A stretch of DNA of 64,000 nucleotides from Bosea beijingensis (GCF_030758975.1 NZ_CP132359.1:1814811-1878810); one strand, 5' to 3'; shown: positions 12,051 to 22,186, counted from the stretch's first letter. A program made the numbers and translations. The notes: generated by a model not told the origin, from the letters alone.

Positions 12051-13109
12051 ATGGACGACCTTGTTTCGGTTCCCGCCCGCACTGATGATCTCGCCGAGCG
12101 CGTCGTCGCGGCGATGCGAGAGCATGGCTCGCCGAGCTATCCCCGCGCCTTCGAGGTCTGGTACGCCCATCTCAGCGGCGAGATTCCGGCTGTCAGCGTC
12201 GCGATGAACGCGATCCTTGCCGGCAGCGACGGAAAGGTCTCCGCCGCCGATATCGACAGCCTTTACGAACGTTTCATCTCGACCGAGCGCTTCTCGCGCC
12301 AGGCCGAGCGTACCAGCCTTCAGGTGCTCGGCGAGATCGACGCCATGATGGGGCTGGTCGACAAGGCGCTAGGCTCCAGCGAGCTCTATCACGGCCGTCT
12401 CTGCGCCATGTCCGAGGACGTGCCGCCGTCGACGGACCGGCACAAGCTGCGCGAATGGGTCGAGGCGCTGGTGATGTCGACCCGCGAGGAAGTCACGCGC
12501 AAGGCGCAGCTCGAGGCGGAATTGCGCAACAGCTCCAACGAGATCCGCAACCTGCGCGAGGCGCTGGAATCGACCCGCGCCGAGGCCCTCACCGACCCGC
12601 TGACCGGTCTCGCCAATCGCCGTCATTTCGAGGAGATGCTGCAGAAGTCGATCGATCAGGCGACGCTGCGGCGCGAGCCCTTCGCGCTGGTCATGGCCGA
12701 CATCGATTTCTTCAAACGCTTCAACGATGCGCATGGCCACCTGACCGGCGACCAGGTGCTGCGCCTTGTCGCGCGCACGATGAAAGACAAGTTCAAGGAC
12801 AAGGCGATCATCACCCGCTTCGGCGGCGAGGAATTCGCCATCATCCTCCCGGAGGCCGACCTGATCGCCGGCAAGTTCGGCGCCGAGACGGTCCGTCAGG
12901 CGCTGCTGACCCGCGAATTGATCAAGCGCTCGACCAACGAAAATCTCGGCCGCATCACCATCTCGCTTGGCGTTTCCAGCTACCGCCGCGGCGATACGGC
13001 CGGTTCCCTGGTCGACCGGGCCGATCAGGCCCTGATGCAGGCCAAGCGCGACGGCCGCAACCGCACCGTCACCGAGGATGTCGTGGAGACGGCGAGCCGC
13101 GTGGCTTGA
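12051..13109 (+). CDS. Diguanylate cyclase (GGDEF domain)
   Basis: About 352 residues from ATG 12051; an open frame continues upstream to 11973 but has no obvious ribosome site. The N-terminal 175 residues are predicted helical with no named sensor domain, ending in a coiled-coil stretch (EEVTRKAQLEAELRNSSNEI). The GGDEF domain follows from LTDPLTGLANRRHFE to the end. The active site reads GGEEF, which is catalytically competent in this family, with ADIDFFKRFND as the metal/substrate strand. The inhibitory RxxD site that should sit five residues before GGEEF reads KDKA, so product feedback is probably absent. It has no membrane segment, so it is cytoplasmic. Its 3' end overlaps the next gene on the opposite strand by 41 bp. 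Confidence 0.9.
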   Translation: MDDLVSVPARTDDLAERVVAAMREHGSPSYPRAFEVWYAHLSGEIPAVSVAMNAILAGSDGKVSAADIDSLYERFISTERFSRQAERTSLQVLGEIDAMMGLVDKALGSSELYHGRLCAMSEDVPPSTDRHKLREWVEALVMSTREEVTRKAQLEAELRNSSNEIRNLREALESTRAEALTDPLTGLANRRHFEEMLQKSIDQATLRREPFALVMADIDFFKRFNDAHGHLTGDQVLRLVARTMKDKFKDKAIITRFGGEEFAIILPEADLIAGKFGAETVRQALLTRELIKRSTNENLGRITISLGVSSYRRGDTAGSLVDRADQALMQAKRDGRNRTVTEDVVETASRVA

Positions 13110-13431
13110 ACTTGCGCACGGCTGCCCGCTCGCTGGCCTCCCGTGCGAGCGACACCCATTTGGCGCGAGCCTCGGTGTCGTCCTGCGCGCTTTCCGGGAA
13201 GCTCCAGTAGCTGGTCTCGCGTACAGCACCACGCATCGTGATCCGGAACGGCTCGCTGCCGGCCTCTGCAAACAGCGGCCGTGTCACATCATCCGTCTTC
13301 AGATAAACACGGCCAGCGGCTGACAGCCCGAACATGGCATCGCCGTCATAAATGCCGATTCCGCCAAACATGCGGCGCGTACGTACGGCCAGAACCGGTG
13401 CGAAGAAGGCTTCGAGCTCCCCCGCCTGCAT
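13069..13431 (-). CDS. TfoX N-terminal domain protein
   Basis: 120 residues with the TfoX/Sxy N-domain signature: RRMFGGIGIYDGDAMFGL near residues 18-36, then VYLKTDD and a YWSFPE segment. In gammaproteobacteria the domain belongs to the competence regulator TfoX; isolated N-domain proteins like this one are common in alphaproteobacteria and have no proven role. The C-terminal 25 residues are basic. It lies just upstream of sufA on the same strand, with only 3 bp between this gene's ATG side and the sufA stop side reversed (13431 to 13435), so it is probably the last gene after sufA. It overlaps the diguanylate cyclase tail. Confidence 0.85.
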   Translation of the reverse strand: MQAGELEAFFAPVLAVRTRRMFGGIGIYDGDAMFGLSAAGRVYLKTDDVTRPLFAEAGSEPFRITMRGAVRETSYWSFPESAQDDTEARAKWVSLAREASERAAVRKFKPRGSPSPRHPR

Positions 13432-13434
13432 GGC

Positions 13435-13824
13435 TCAGGGCGCCGTCAGCGCGCTCTCGTTGCGCGGCTTGATCTCGACGGATTCGCCGCAGCCGCAGGC
13501 CGAGACCTGATTGGGATTGTTGAAGACGAAGGTCGAGGAGAACCGGTCCGTCTTGAAGTCGAGCTCGGTGCCGAGCAAAAACAGCACGGCCTTGGCATCG
13601 ACCACCACCGTCGCGTCCTTGTCGGTCACCACCTCGTCGCCCTTGCTGAGCGCGCGCGCAATCTCGAATGTATACTCCATGCCGGCGCAGCCGCCCTTCT
13701 TGACGCCAACCCGAAGGCCGAGCGCCGGGGCGTCCCCACCGGAGGACTGCGCCATGATCTCGCGGATGCGGGCCGCCGCGGCGTCGGTCAGCGAAATGAC
13801 CTTGAGGCCCGGTATCGAAAACAT
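13435..13824 (-). CDS. sufA: A-type iron-sulfur carrier SufA/IscA
   Basis: 129 residues from the ATG at 13824, which has a textbook GGAGGG site; longer in-frame starts are not needed. The HesB/IscA fold is shown by GLRVGVKKGGCAGMEY, carrying the first cysteine, and SACGCGES near the C-terminus with the cysteine pair, the three ligands that hold or transfer a [2Fe-2S]/[4Fe-4S] cluster. It should deliver clusters made on SufBCD to target proteins. In related bacteria it closes the suf operon right after sufT. Here 2.6 kb with genes on both strands lie between them, so it needs its own promoter. Confidence 0.93.
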   Translation of the reverse strand: MFSIPGLKVISLTDAAAARIREIMAQSSGGDAPALGLRVGVKKGGCAGMEYTFEIARALSKGDEVVTDKDATVVVDAKAVLFLLGTELDFKTDRFSSTFVFNNPNQVSACGCGESVEIKPRNESALTAP

Positions 13825-14055
13825 CGGTTTCCCTCCTCGACCGGGTTCAAGGCCCGGTGAAGCAAGATTGTTCCCGGTAACATAGGGATCGACAGGGCTT
13901 TCGTCGAGATGCCGCCGGCATACCATGCGCCCGCGATCCGCCCCCTGCCCGCCCTAAGCATTGCGGAACGGCCCCGCTCATGCACTCTGGCGCTTGAGAA
14001 CCCCGAGGCTTTAAGACCTCTTCCAACAAGACCTCTCCCAAACGGCAGGAAACCC

Positions 14056-15123
14056 ATGGCGCATCGTCTGCATCGCCCCGAATCGCTGCACGCTCTCGTC
14101 CGCGACATGCTCGTGAAGGCCGGCTGGACCGAGGACGAGGCGCAAGAGACCGCCGAGCATCTCGTGCTCGCCAATCTCAGCGGCCACGATAGTCACGGTG
14201 TCGGCGCGGTGCCGCTGTACTTCCAGTCATTGAAGGACGGTCATCTCGATCCTCGGGCGCGCCCGGAAACGCGCGTGGATACTGCGCCCTTCCTGATCAT
14301 CGACGGCAATGTGGCGCTCGGCCAACCCAGCGCTCGTAACGCGGTCGACCGGGCCATCACGATGGCGCAGGCCGGCGGCGTCGCCATCCTCAACCTGCTC
14401 GATTCCCATCATATCGGCCGCATCGGCCATTATGCAGAGATTGCCGCCGAGGCCGGGCTGATTTCGTTCTTCTGGGTCAATGTCGCCGGCCGGCCGCCGA
14501 TCGTCGCGCCCTATGCGGCAAAGGAAGCCCGCTTCGGTACCAATCCCCATGCGATCGGCATCCCCATCCCTGGTGGCGATCCGCTCGTCCTCGACTTCGC
14601 TACCAGCCGCATGGCCCATGGCAAGGCTCGCGTTGCGCTCAACAAGGGCGAACAGGTGCCGCCGGGCTATATCATCGACGGAGAAGGCCGCCCGACCACC
14701 GACCCGACCCATGTCTTCGCCAGCCCCGACCACCCGTTGGGTGCGCTGCTGCCCTTCGGCGATCACAAGGGGGCCGGCCTCGCGCTGATCGCGGAATTGC
14801 TGTCGGCCGGCTTGATGGGCGGCGCCCGGATCGACCAGAAGCCGCAGAAGAGCTGGATCATCAACTCGCTCTTCGGCGTGCTCATCGACCCCGCCCGGCT
14901 GGAGCCGGACGCCGAGCTGCGCCGCAGCCGCACCGAGAGCTATCTCGCCTTCGTCCGGGCCGCCAAGCCGATGGACCCTGACAATCCGGTGCTGGCGCCC
15001 GGCGACAAGGAGCGCAAGGTCAGGATCGAGCGGCAGGCGGCTGGTATTCCGCTCGACGACGAGACCTGGTCGCAGATCGTCGCAGCCGCCAAGCGGCACG
15101 GCATCGACGCCGAGAGCTACTGA
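14056..15123 (+). CDS. Ldh2/malate-L-lactate dehydrogenase family oxidoreductase
   Basis: 355 residues from ATG 14056 (AGGA upstream). It belongs to the NAD(P)-dependent Ldh2 family, unrelated to the Rossmann-type lactate dehydrogenases, which includes L-sulfolactate, ureidoglycolate and delta-piperideine reductases. Visible markers are the early SGHDSHGVG (catalytic histidine region, residues 42-50), DSHHIGRIGHYAE near 115, GTNPHAIGIP near 160 and the nucleotide-binding FGDHKGAGLALIAELL near 235. The substrate cannot be told from sequence; a 2-oxo acid or 2-hydroxy acid is likely. It is divergent from sufA and followed 5 bp later by the YjbR gene, probably as one transcript. Confidence 0.87.
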   Translation: MAHRLHRPESLHALVRDMLVKAGWTEDEAQETAEHLVLANLSGHDSHGVGAVPLYFQSLKDGHLDPRARPETRVDTAPFLIIDGNVALGQPSARNAVDRAITMAQAGGVAILNLLDSHHIGRIGHYAEIAAEAGLISFFWVNVAGRPPIVAPYAAKEARFGTNPHAIGIPIPGGDPLVLDFATSRMAHGKARVALNKGEQVPPGYIIDGEGRPTTDPTHVFASPDHPLGALLPFGDHKGAGLALIAELLSAGLMGGARIDQKPQKSWIINSLFGVLIDPARLEPDAELRRSRTESYLAFVRAAKPMDPDNPVLAPGDKERKVRIERQAAGIPLDDETWSQIVAAAKRHGIDAESY

Positions 15124-15128
15124 GCTCC

Positions 15129-15485
15129 ATGTCGCCCGCGGGATACAACACCTTCTGCGCCTCGCTGCCCGCCACCACCCATGTCGTGCAATGGGGTGGC
15201 GCCGACGTCTGGAAGGTCGGCGGCAAGGTCTTCGCCATCGGCCGGCAGCAGGAAGACGGCGAGATGGCCGTGTCCTTCAAATGCTCGCCGATGGCCTTCG
15301 ACATCCTCGGCGAGCAGCCCGGTCTCAGGCCCGCGCCCTATCTCGCCTCGCGCGGCATGAAATGGATCCAGTGGCTCACCGGCGAGAGCATGCCGGATGA
15401 TGCCTTGCAGGATTACCTTGCCGAGAGTCACCGCCTCGTCGCCACCGGGCTGACGAAGCGGGGGCGGGCAGAGCTGGGGCTATAG
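15129..15485 (+). CDS. MmcQ/YjbR family protein
   Basis: 118 residues. The pattern HVVQWGGADVWKVGGKVFAIG near the N-terminus and SFKCSPMAFDIL in the middle is the YjbR/CyaY-like fold (DUF419), described as a putative DNA-binding double-wing domain. No biochemical role is established for most members. The gene is 5 bp after the Ldh2-type gene and its last 6 bp overlap the PhzF gene on the other strand. Confidence 0.85.
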   Translation: MSPAGYNTFCASLPATTHVVQWGGADVWKVGGKVFAIGRQQEDGEMAVSFKCSPMAFDILGEQPGLRPAPYLASRGMKWIQWLTGESMPDDALQDYLAESHRLVATGLTKRGRAELGL

Positions 15486-16370
15486 CAGCGCTTCGCCGCG
15501 GAACATCTGGGCGCAGGAGCCGCCGACCGTCGCGCGGATGCCGTCCTCGCCGCGCCGCGCGGTCAGATGCAGCAGGCTGGGCCGGCCCATCTCGACGCCT
15601 TGCGTCAGCGTGAAGCTCGCGTCCTGCTTGTCACCGAGCGAGAGCAGCAGGGCCGCAACCGTGGCGCTGGCGCTGCCGGTCGCCGGATCCTCCCAGGTGC
15701 CGCTGATCGGCGCGAACATCCGGGCGCGGATATCGCTGGCGCCGTCCCGCGCATAGAGAAACAGTGAGAAACGTCCCTCCAGCCCCGGCGTGCTGTCGCG
15801 CACGGCCCGGAAACGGCTCAGGTCCGGCGTGGCGCGCGACAACGCTTCCAGTGTGACCTCGGCGAGAACGAAGAAGACGCCGACCGAGGCTCGCACCGGC
15901 CGGTGGTTCGTCACCAAGATATCGGAGGGGGAAAGGCCGGCGCAGGCCGCAATCGCGTCGGCAGGCAACTCGATGCTCTTTGTCAGGGCCTGCGGAGCGG
16001 CAATCGTCGCACCGATAACCGTGCCGGCGGCATCGCGCGCGACCTTGACCTCGACCAGTCCGGCGATCTCCTCGAAGCGCAGGACTCCGCCGCGGTCGCG
16101 GCCATGGCGGGCGAGCACGAAGGCAGTGCCGACATTGGGGTGACCGGCGAAAGGCATCTCATGGCTTCGCGTGAAGATCCGGACACGCGCGTCATTGGCC
16201 GGGTCGTCCGGCGGCAGGACGAAGGTCGTCTCGCTATAGTTCATCTCGGCCGCGAGCGACTGCATCTGTGCGTCCGAGAGCCCGCGCGCATCGGTGAAGA
16301 CGGCGAGCTGGTTGCCGCCGAAGGGGCGGTCGGTGAAGACGTCGACGGTCTCGTAGGGAAAGTTGGACAT
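15480..16370 (-). CDS. PhzF family isomerase/epimerase
   Basis: 296 residues, the usual PhzF length, forming two related diaminopimelate-epimerase-like halves. Markers are YETVDVFTDRPFGGNQLAVF at the start, the catalytic glutamate in MNYSETTFV near residue 45, PFAGHPNVGTAFVL near 75, and DPATGSASATVAALLLSLG near 220. Only in phenazine clusters does this family act on dihydro-hydroxyanthranilate; here no phenazine genes are present, so the substrate is unknown. It sits alone between sufT and the YjbR/Ldh2 pair, and is one of three genes that separate sufA from the suf operon. Confidence 0.9.
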   Translation of the reverse strand: MSNFPYETVDVFTDRPFGGNQLAVFTDARGLSDAQMQSLAAEMNYSETTFVLPPDDPANDARVRIFTRSHEMPFAGHPNVGTAFVLARHGRDRGGVLRFEEIAGLVEVKVARDAAGTVIGATIAAPQALTKSIELPADAIAACAGLSPSDILVTNHRPVRASVGVFFVLAEVTLEALSRATPDLSRFRAVRDSTPGLEGRFSLFLYARDGASDIRARMFAPISGTWEDPATGSASATVAALLLSLGDKQDASFTLTQGVEMGRPSLLHLTARRGEDGIRATVGGSCAQMFRGEALL

Positions 16371-16472
16371 GGCAAGGCTCCGGCAACGGATGACGCGCCT
16401 ATTCCTGCCAGCCGGGCGGGCTCAGCACCAATGAAGCGATGAGATGCGATCCATCACTGGGATCGCAGTCAC

Positions 16473-16856
16473 TCACCACATGTCGAGCGCGACGCGGGCC
16501 TCGTCGGACATCCGCGACTGATCCCAGGGCGGGTCGAAGGTCATGTTGACGGTGACGCCGGCGACGCCCGGCACGGCGCCGACCGCATTCTCGACCCAGC
16601 CCGGCATCTCGCCGGCCACCGGGCAGCCCGGCGCGGTCAGCGTCATGTCGATCGTGATCTGCCGGTCGTCGGCGATGTCGACGCGGTAGATCAGGCCGAG
16701 CTCGTAGATGTCGGAGGGGATCTCGGGATCGTAGACCGTCTTGAGGGCGGCCACGATATCGTCGGTCAGCCGGTCGATCTCTTCCGGCGGCAGCGCGGTG
16801 CCCGTGCCCATGGCAGGGGCGTTCGGCTTGATGTCTTCGGCGACGCTGTCGGTCAT
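16473..16856 (-). CDS. sufT: SUF system iron-sulfur assembly protein SufT (DUF59)
   Basis: 127 residues with a MIP18/PaaD-type DUF59 domain: VYDPEIPSDIYELGLIY near residues 42-58 and TLTAPGCPVAGEMPGW near 73-88 with the single conserved cysteine. SufT-type proteins support iron-sulfur cluster maturation when demand is high. This is the last suf gene in the cluster, 15 bp after sufS, and is often written sufX in the alphaproteobacterial operon sufS2BCDS1XA. No hairpin stands out in the 102 bp before phzF, so phzF might be read through from the suf transcript. Confidence 0.93.
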   Translation of the reverse strand: MTDSVAEDIKPNAPAMGTGTALPPEEIDRLTDDIVAALKTVYDPEIPSDIYELGLIYRVDIADDRQITIDMTLTAPGCPVAGEMPGWVENAVGAVPGVAGVTVNMTFDPPWDQSRMSDEARVALDMW

Positions 16857-16871
16857 CTCTTCAAATCCCGG

Positions 16872-18110
16872 TCAGGCGAACAGGCTCTCGGCCTTCCGCA
16901 GGGCATCGACCAGCTTGTCCACCTCTTCGAGCGTGTTGTAGAGCCCGAAGGAAGCGCGGCAGGTCGATGTAACCCCATATCGTGCCAAAAGCGGCATGGC
17001 GCAATGGGTACCGGCGCGCACTGCGACACCGGCACGGTCGATCACGGTCGCGACGTCATGGGCATGGGCACCCTTCATCTCGAAGGCGACGATCGCGCCC
17101 TTCTCCCGCGCTTTGCCGAAGATGCGGATCGAGTTCATCTCGCCGAGCCGCTCCATCGCATAGGCGCCGAGCTTGGCCTCGTGGGCCGCGATGTTCTCGC
17201 GGCCCAGCGCCATCATGTAGTCGAGCGCGGCGCCCAGGCCCACCGCTTCGACGATCGCCGGCGTGCCGGATTCGAAGCGGTGCGGCGGGTCGTTATAGGT
17301 CACACTGTCTTCGCTGACGGTGACGATCATCTCGCCGCCACCCTCGTAAGGCGGCAGCTTGTCGAGCCATTCCTTCTTGCCCCAGAGAATGCCGGAGCCG
17401 GTCGGCCCATAGGTCTTGTGGCCGGTGAAGGCGTAGAAATCGCAGCCCAGCGCCTGCACGTCGACCGGCAGATGCACGGCGCCCTGGCTGCCATCGACCA
17501 CCAGTGGAACACCATAGGAGCGGCAGATCGCGGCGACCTCGGCGATGGGGATGATCGTGCCGATCGCGTTCGACATCTGGGTCAGCGACACCACCTTGGT
17601 GCGCGGCGTGATCAGCTTCTCGAATTCCTCGACAAGGAAATTGCCGTCCTCGTCGATCGGCGCCCATTTGATCACGGCGCCATGGCGCTCGCGCCAGTAG
17701 TGCCAGGGCACGATGTTGGAATGGTGCTCCAGGATCGAGAGAATGATCTCGTCGCCTTCCTGGATCTTCAGGTAACGCCCGAGCGAGGACGCTACCGTGT
17801 TGAGCGCACCGGTGGAGGAGCGCGTGAACACGATCTCCTCCAGATGCGCGGCATTCAGAAAGCGGCGCGCACTTTCACGAGCCGCCTCATAGGCTTCCGT
17901 CGACGCGTTGGCGAGATAGTGCAGGCCGCGATGGACATTGGCATAGTCCTCCCGCATCAGCCGCGTCATCGCCTCGATCACCGCTTCCGGCTTCTGGGCC
18001 GAGGCGGCGTTGTCGAGATAGACCAGCGGCTTGCCATAGACTTCCCGGCTCAGGATCGCGAAATCCTTGCGGATCGCCTGGACGTCGTAGGGCTTCGCCA
18101 GCGCGTTCAT
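16872..18110 (-). CDS. sufS: SufS-type cysteine desulfurase (group II)
   Basis: 412 residues from ATG 18110, giving the opening MNALAKPYDVQAIRKDF; the open frame extends 19 residues further into the preceding gene. It is PLP-dependent and removes sulfur from cysteine to feed the SufBCD scaffold. The PLP lysine lies in FTGHKTYGPTG near residue 226, and the persulfide cysteine in TSTCRASFGLYN near 365, with the short group II loop. The gene lies 4 bp after the tautomerase stop. A second, group I desulfurase heads the same operon (22247-23449). SufE/SufU partners are not seen here. Confidence 0.96.
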   Translation of the reverse strand: MNALAKPYDVQAIRKDFAILSREVYGKPLVYLDNAASAQKPEAVIEAMTRLMREDYANVHRGLHYLANASTEAYEAARESARRFLNAAHLEEIVFTRSSTGALNTVASSLGRYLKIQEGDEIILSILEHHSNIVPWHYWRERHGAVIKWAPIDEDGNFLVEEFEKLITPRTKVVSLTQMSNAIGTIIPIAEVAAICRSYGVPLVVDGSQGAVHLPVDVQALGCDFYAFTGHKTYGPTGSGILWGKKEWLDKLPPYEGGGEMIVTVSEDSVTYNDPPHRFESGTPAIVEAVGLGAALDYMMALGRENIAAHEAKLGAYAMERLGEMNSIRIFGKAREKGAIVAFEMKGAHAHDVATVIDRAGVAVRAGTHCAMPLLARYGVTSTCRASFGLYNTLEEVDKLVDALRKAESLFA

Positions 18111-18114
18111 CGGT

Positions 18115-18324
18115 TCAGGCCTTTCCGGACGTGACTGGCGCCTTGTCGGCGACGAGTTCGCCGCCATGGCCCCAATCCTCGCGCTCGATCTCCTGGATCA
18201 CGATATGGGTGTTCTGCGGGTTCTTGCCGAGCACCTTGACCAGCGTCTCCGTGAACTCCTTCACGATCTGCGCCTTCTGCTGGCGCGAGGCGCCCTTGGT
18301 GATCTGGAGATTGATGTAGGGCAT
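18115..18324 (-). CDS. 4-oxalocrotonate tautomerase family protein in the suf operon
   Basis: 69 residues from ATG 18324. After removal of methionine the protein begins with proline (PYINLQITKG), the catalytic base of the tautomerase superfamily; the rest (SRQQKAQIVKEFTETLVKVL) matches the 4-OT helix. The ATG shares one base with the sufD stop (TGATG), which implies coupled translation with sufD, and sufS starts 4 bp downstream. No aromatic degradation genes are nearby. A role in iron-sulfur assembly has not been shown to my knowledge; it may tautomerise a metabolite such as phenylpyruvate, or use the N-terminal proline for something else. Confidence 0.9.
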   Translation of the reverse strand: MPYINLQITKGASRQQKAQIVKEFTETLVKVLGKNPQNTHIVIQEIEREDWGHGGELVADKAPVTSGKA

Positions 18325-19673
18325 CAGACGGTGCTCACCTCGGAAGCGGCCTCGCGGGCCTTCAGCCACGACTCGACTTCGCCGATCACGAGATCGCGCA
18401 CATCCTCATCGGCGATGAACTCGACCGCCTCGCCGGCGAAGGCCTGCAGCACCAGTGCCTCGGCCTGCGGACGCGGCAGGCCGCGCGCCATCAGGTAGAA
18501 GAGCTGATCGCCGTCGATCTGCGCCACCGTCGCGCCATGGCCGCAGACCACGTCGTCGGCGAAAATCTCCAGCTCGGGCTTGTTGTACATCGAGGCGCCG
18601 TCGTTGAGCAGCAGCGCGTTGCTCTTCATGCCGCCATCGGTCTTCTGCGCATATTTCCGCACGATGACCTTGCCCTGGAACACGCCCGTCGCCTCGCCGC
18701 CCGCGATCGTCTTGAACAGCTCGCGGCTGGTGCCGTGCGGCACCTCATGGTCGACGATCAGCGTGACGTCGGAATGCTGCGCCTTGTTGATCAGGTTGAC
18801 GCCGCGCAGGCCGATCTCGGTGTGCTCGCCCGCATAGCGGACGAAATGCTGCTGGCGCACCGTGCCGGCATTGCAGATCAGCGCGAAGGAATCGAACTTC
18901 GCGTGAGCGCCGACCGTCGCGAGCAGGCTCTGCACCTCGACCGTCGCCGCCTGCTGGCGGGTGACGATGCGGACATGCTGGATCTCGCTCTCGTCGCCGG
19001 CCTCGAAGACGATGGCGCCGTTGATCTGCTGCGCGGCGCTACCGGCCGCCTCGCTGACCTCGACGATCGTGCCCTTGGTGCCATTGCCGGCGAGCACGAC
19101 CGAGCGATGGAACACCGCCCGCTCTTCCTCGCCGGAAGCCAGCGAGACGATCACGATCCTTTCGCCGAGTTCGACGCCCTCGGCGATCTCGATAAAGACG
19201 CCGTCGCGCATCAGCGCGGTGTTGAGCGCGAGGCCCATGTCGTCATGGCCGACCGAGGGACCGGCAAGGATGCGGGTCAGGTCCTCGCGCGGCGACACCA
19301 GCGCCTCGGCGAGCGACTGCACCGAAACGCCCTCGGGGATCGCGTCGAGCGTCGAGAGTTCCGGCGCAAAGATGCCATCGACCAGCACGAGGCGCAGGCC
19401 GTCGAGCTTCAGCGCCGCAAGGCGAGCCTTGACCGCCGCCGTGACGGCAGTGCCACCAGCGAGCGGGCGCGCCTCGCGCATCAGCGTGCGCAGGTCGGTA
19501 TAGCGCCAGGATTCGAGCCGGCGATGCGGCAGGCCCTTGGCCTCGAAACCGGCGAAGGCGTCTTCGCGCAGCTTGCGCACGGCCGGGCCGCCCGGCAGCT
19601 CGGCCTTGCTGTCGGCATATTGCTGGACGAGCTGCTGTTCGGCAGCCGTCTTCAGCGGGGTGACGATGGCCAT
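18324..19673 (-). CDS. sufD: Fe-S cluster assembly protein SufD
   Basis: 449 residues, right-handed beta-helix scaffold subunit that pairs with SufB in the SufBC2D complex. The N-terminal helical part contains PHRRLESWRYTDLRTLM near residues 50-66. The C-terminal region has the family pattern KSNALLLNDGASMYNKPELEIFADDVVCGHGATV (split: KSNALLLNDGAS at about 340, DDVVCGHGATV at about 361), with the histidine and cysteine typical of SufD, then SRELFKTIAGGE. ATG overlaps the sufC stop by one base. Confidence 0.96.
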   Translation of the reverse strand: MAIVTPLKTAAEQQLVQQYADSKAELPGGPAVRKLREDAFAGFEAKGLPHRRLESWRYTDLRTLMREARPLAGGTAVTAAVKARLAALKLDGLRLVLVDGIFAPELSTLDAIPEGVSVQSLAEALVSPREDLTRILAGPSVGHDDMGLALNTALMRDGVFIEIAEGVELGERIVIVSLASGEEERAVFHRSVVLAGNGTKGTIVEVSEAAGSAAQQINGAIVFEAGDESEIQHVRIVTRQQAATVEVQSLLATVGAHAKFDSFALICNAGTVRQQHFVRYAGEHTEIGLRGVNLINKAQHSDVTLIVDHEVPHGTSRELFKTIAGGEATGVFQGKVIVRKYAQKTDGGMKSNALLLNDGASMYNKPELEIFADDVVCGHGATVAQIDGDQLFYLMARGLPRPQAEALVLQAFAGEAVEFIADEDVRDLVIGEVESWLKAREAASEVSTV

Positions 19674-20425
19674 CAGGCGGCCTCCCCATAGGCCGCGTAG
19701 CCCGACTTCTCGAGCTCGAGCGCCAGCTCCTTGCCGCCGGTCTTCACGATCCGGCCCTTCGACATGACGTGGACGGTGTCCGGCACGATATGGTCGAGCA
19801 GGCGCTGATAGTGGGTGATGACGAGGAAGCCGCGGTTCTTGTCACGCAGCGCGTTGACGCCCTCGGCGACGATCCGCAGCGCATCGATGTCGAGGCCCGA
19901 ATCGGTCTCGTCGAGGATGCACATGGACGGCGAAAGCAGAGCCATCTGAAGGATTTCCATGCGCTTCTTCTCACCACCGGAGAAGCCGACATTGAGCGGC
20001 CGGCGCAGCATGTCCTTGGCGATGCCGAGCTTGTCGGCGGCAGCGTTGACCTGCTTGATGAAGTCCGGGGTCAGGAGCTCGTCCTGTCCGCGCGCCTTGC
20101 GCTGCGCGTTCATCGCGGCCTTCAGGAAGGTCATGGTGGCGACGCCGGGGATCTCCAGCGGGTACTGGAAGGCGAGGAAGATGCCGGCGGCGGCGCGGGC
20201 ATCGGCCTCCATCTCCAGCACGTTCTCGCCATTGAGCAGGATCTCGCCGTCGAGGACCTCATAGTCCTCCTTGCCGGCGATGACATAGCTCAGCGTCGAC
20301 TTGCCGGAACCGTTCGGCCCCATGATGGCGGCGACCTCGCCGTCGTTCACGGTGAGGTTCAGGCCGTTGAGGATCTGCTTGTCCTCGTCGGCGATCTTGA
20401 CGACTAGGTTGCGAATTTCGAGCAT
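19673..20425 (-). CDS. sufC: Fe-S cluster assembly ATPase SufC
   Basis: 250 residues from ATG 20425 (AGGTGG site six bases upstream); a GTG at 20434 is also in frame. ABC-type ATPase of the SufBC2D scaffold. Walker [10 protein letters not shown] near residue 38, Q-loop [11 protein letters not shown] near 85, signature FSGGEKKR near 150, Walker [12 protein letters not shown] near 169 and the H-loop THYQRLL near 203 are all intact. ATP binding rearranges SufB/SufD during cluster assembly. The start codon is one base beyond the stop of the small membrane protein inserted after sufB. Confidence 0.97.
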   Translation of the reverse strand: MLEIRNLVVKIADEDKQILNGLNLTVNDGEVAAIMGPNGSGKSTLSYVIAGKEDYEVLDGEILLNGENVLEMEADARAAAGIFLAFQYPLEIPGVATMTFLKAAMNAQRKARGQDELLTPDFIKQVNAAADKLGIAKDMLRRPLNVGFSGGEKKRMEILQMALLSPSMCILDETDSGLDIDALRIVAEGVNALRDKNRGFLVITHYQRLLDHIVPDTVHVMSKGRIVKTGGKELALELEKSGYAAYGEAA

Positions 20426-20426
20426 T

Positions 20427-20713
20427 TTAACCACCTGGTGGATGAAGTTCGTGCCATTTTTTTTCGATTTCAGCCGGCGTTAAGCCGGCCTCAAGCCAAA
20501 GATTTTTGAACGCTTCATGTTCACGCGCGGCGCAAACTATGGCTCCAAGCAAACAGCCCAGAGTCAGTGCAATCGCCAGCGTCACTCCATAAGCGCTTCC
20601 GAACTCGGCTTGAACGTAAGCAGCCAGCGCTCCGAAGCCCAAGACCCCACAGAGCCACAATCCCGCCCGTCTGTGAGCGGTTGCGTGGTCGGCCTTGAGC
20701 TTTTCGAGCTTGC

Positions 20714-20717
<4 letters not shown>
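20427..20717 (-). CDS. Small two-helix membrane protein between sufB and sufC
   Basis: 96 residues from a GTG at 20717 that overlaps the sufB stop by four bases (GTGA); its TAA stop is one base before the sufC ATG. Such tight packing supports real translation. The sequence starts [18 protein letters not shown], then a first membrane helix ([16 protein letters not shown]), a short loop, a second helix ([20 protein letters not shown]) and a soluble tail [27 protein letters not shown] do not recognise a family. Codon use is less GC-biased than the flanking suf genes, which suggests later acquisition. A role in bringing the Suf complex to the membrane is only a guess. Confidence 0.75.
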
Positions 20718-22186
<1,469 letters not shown>

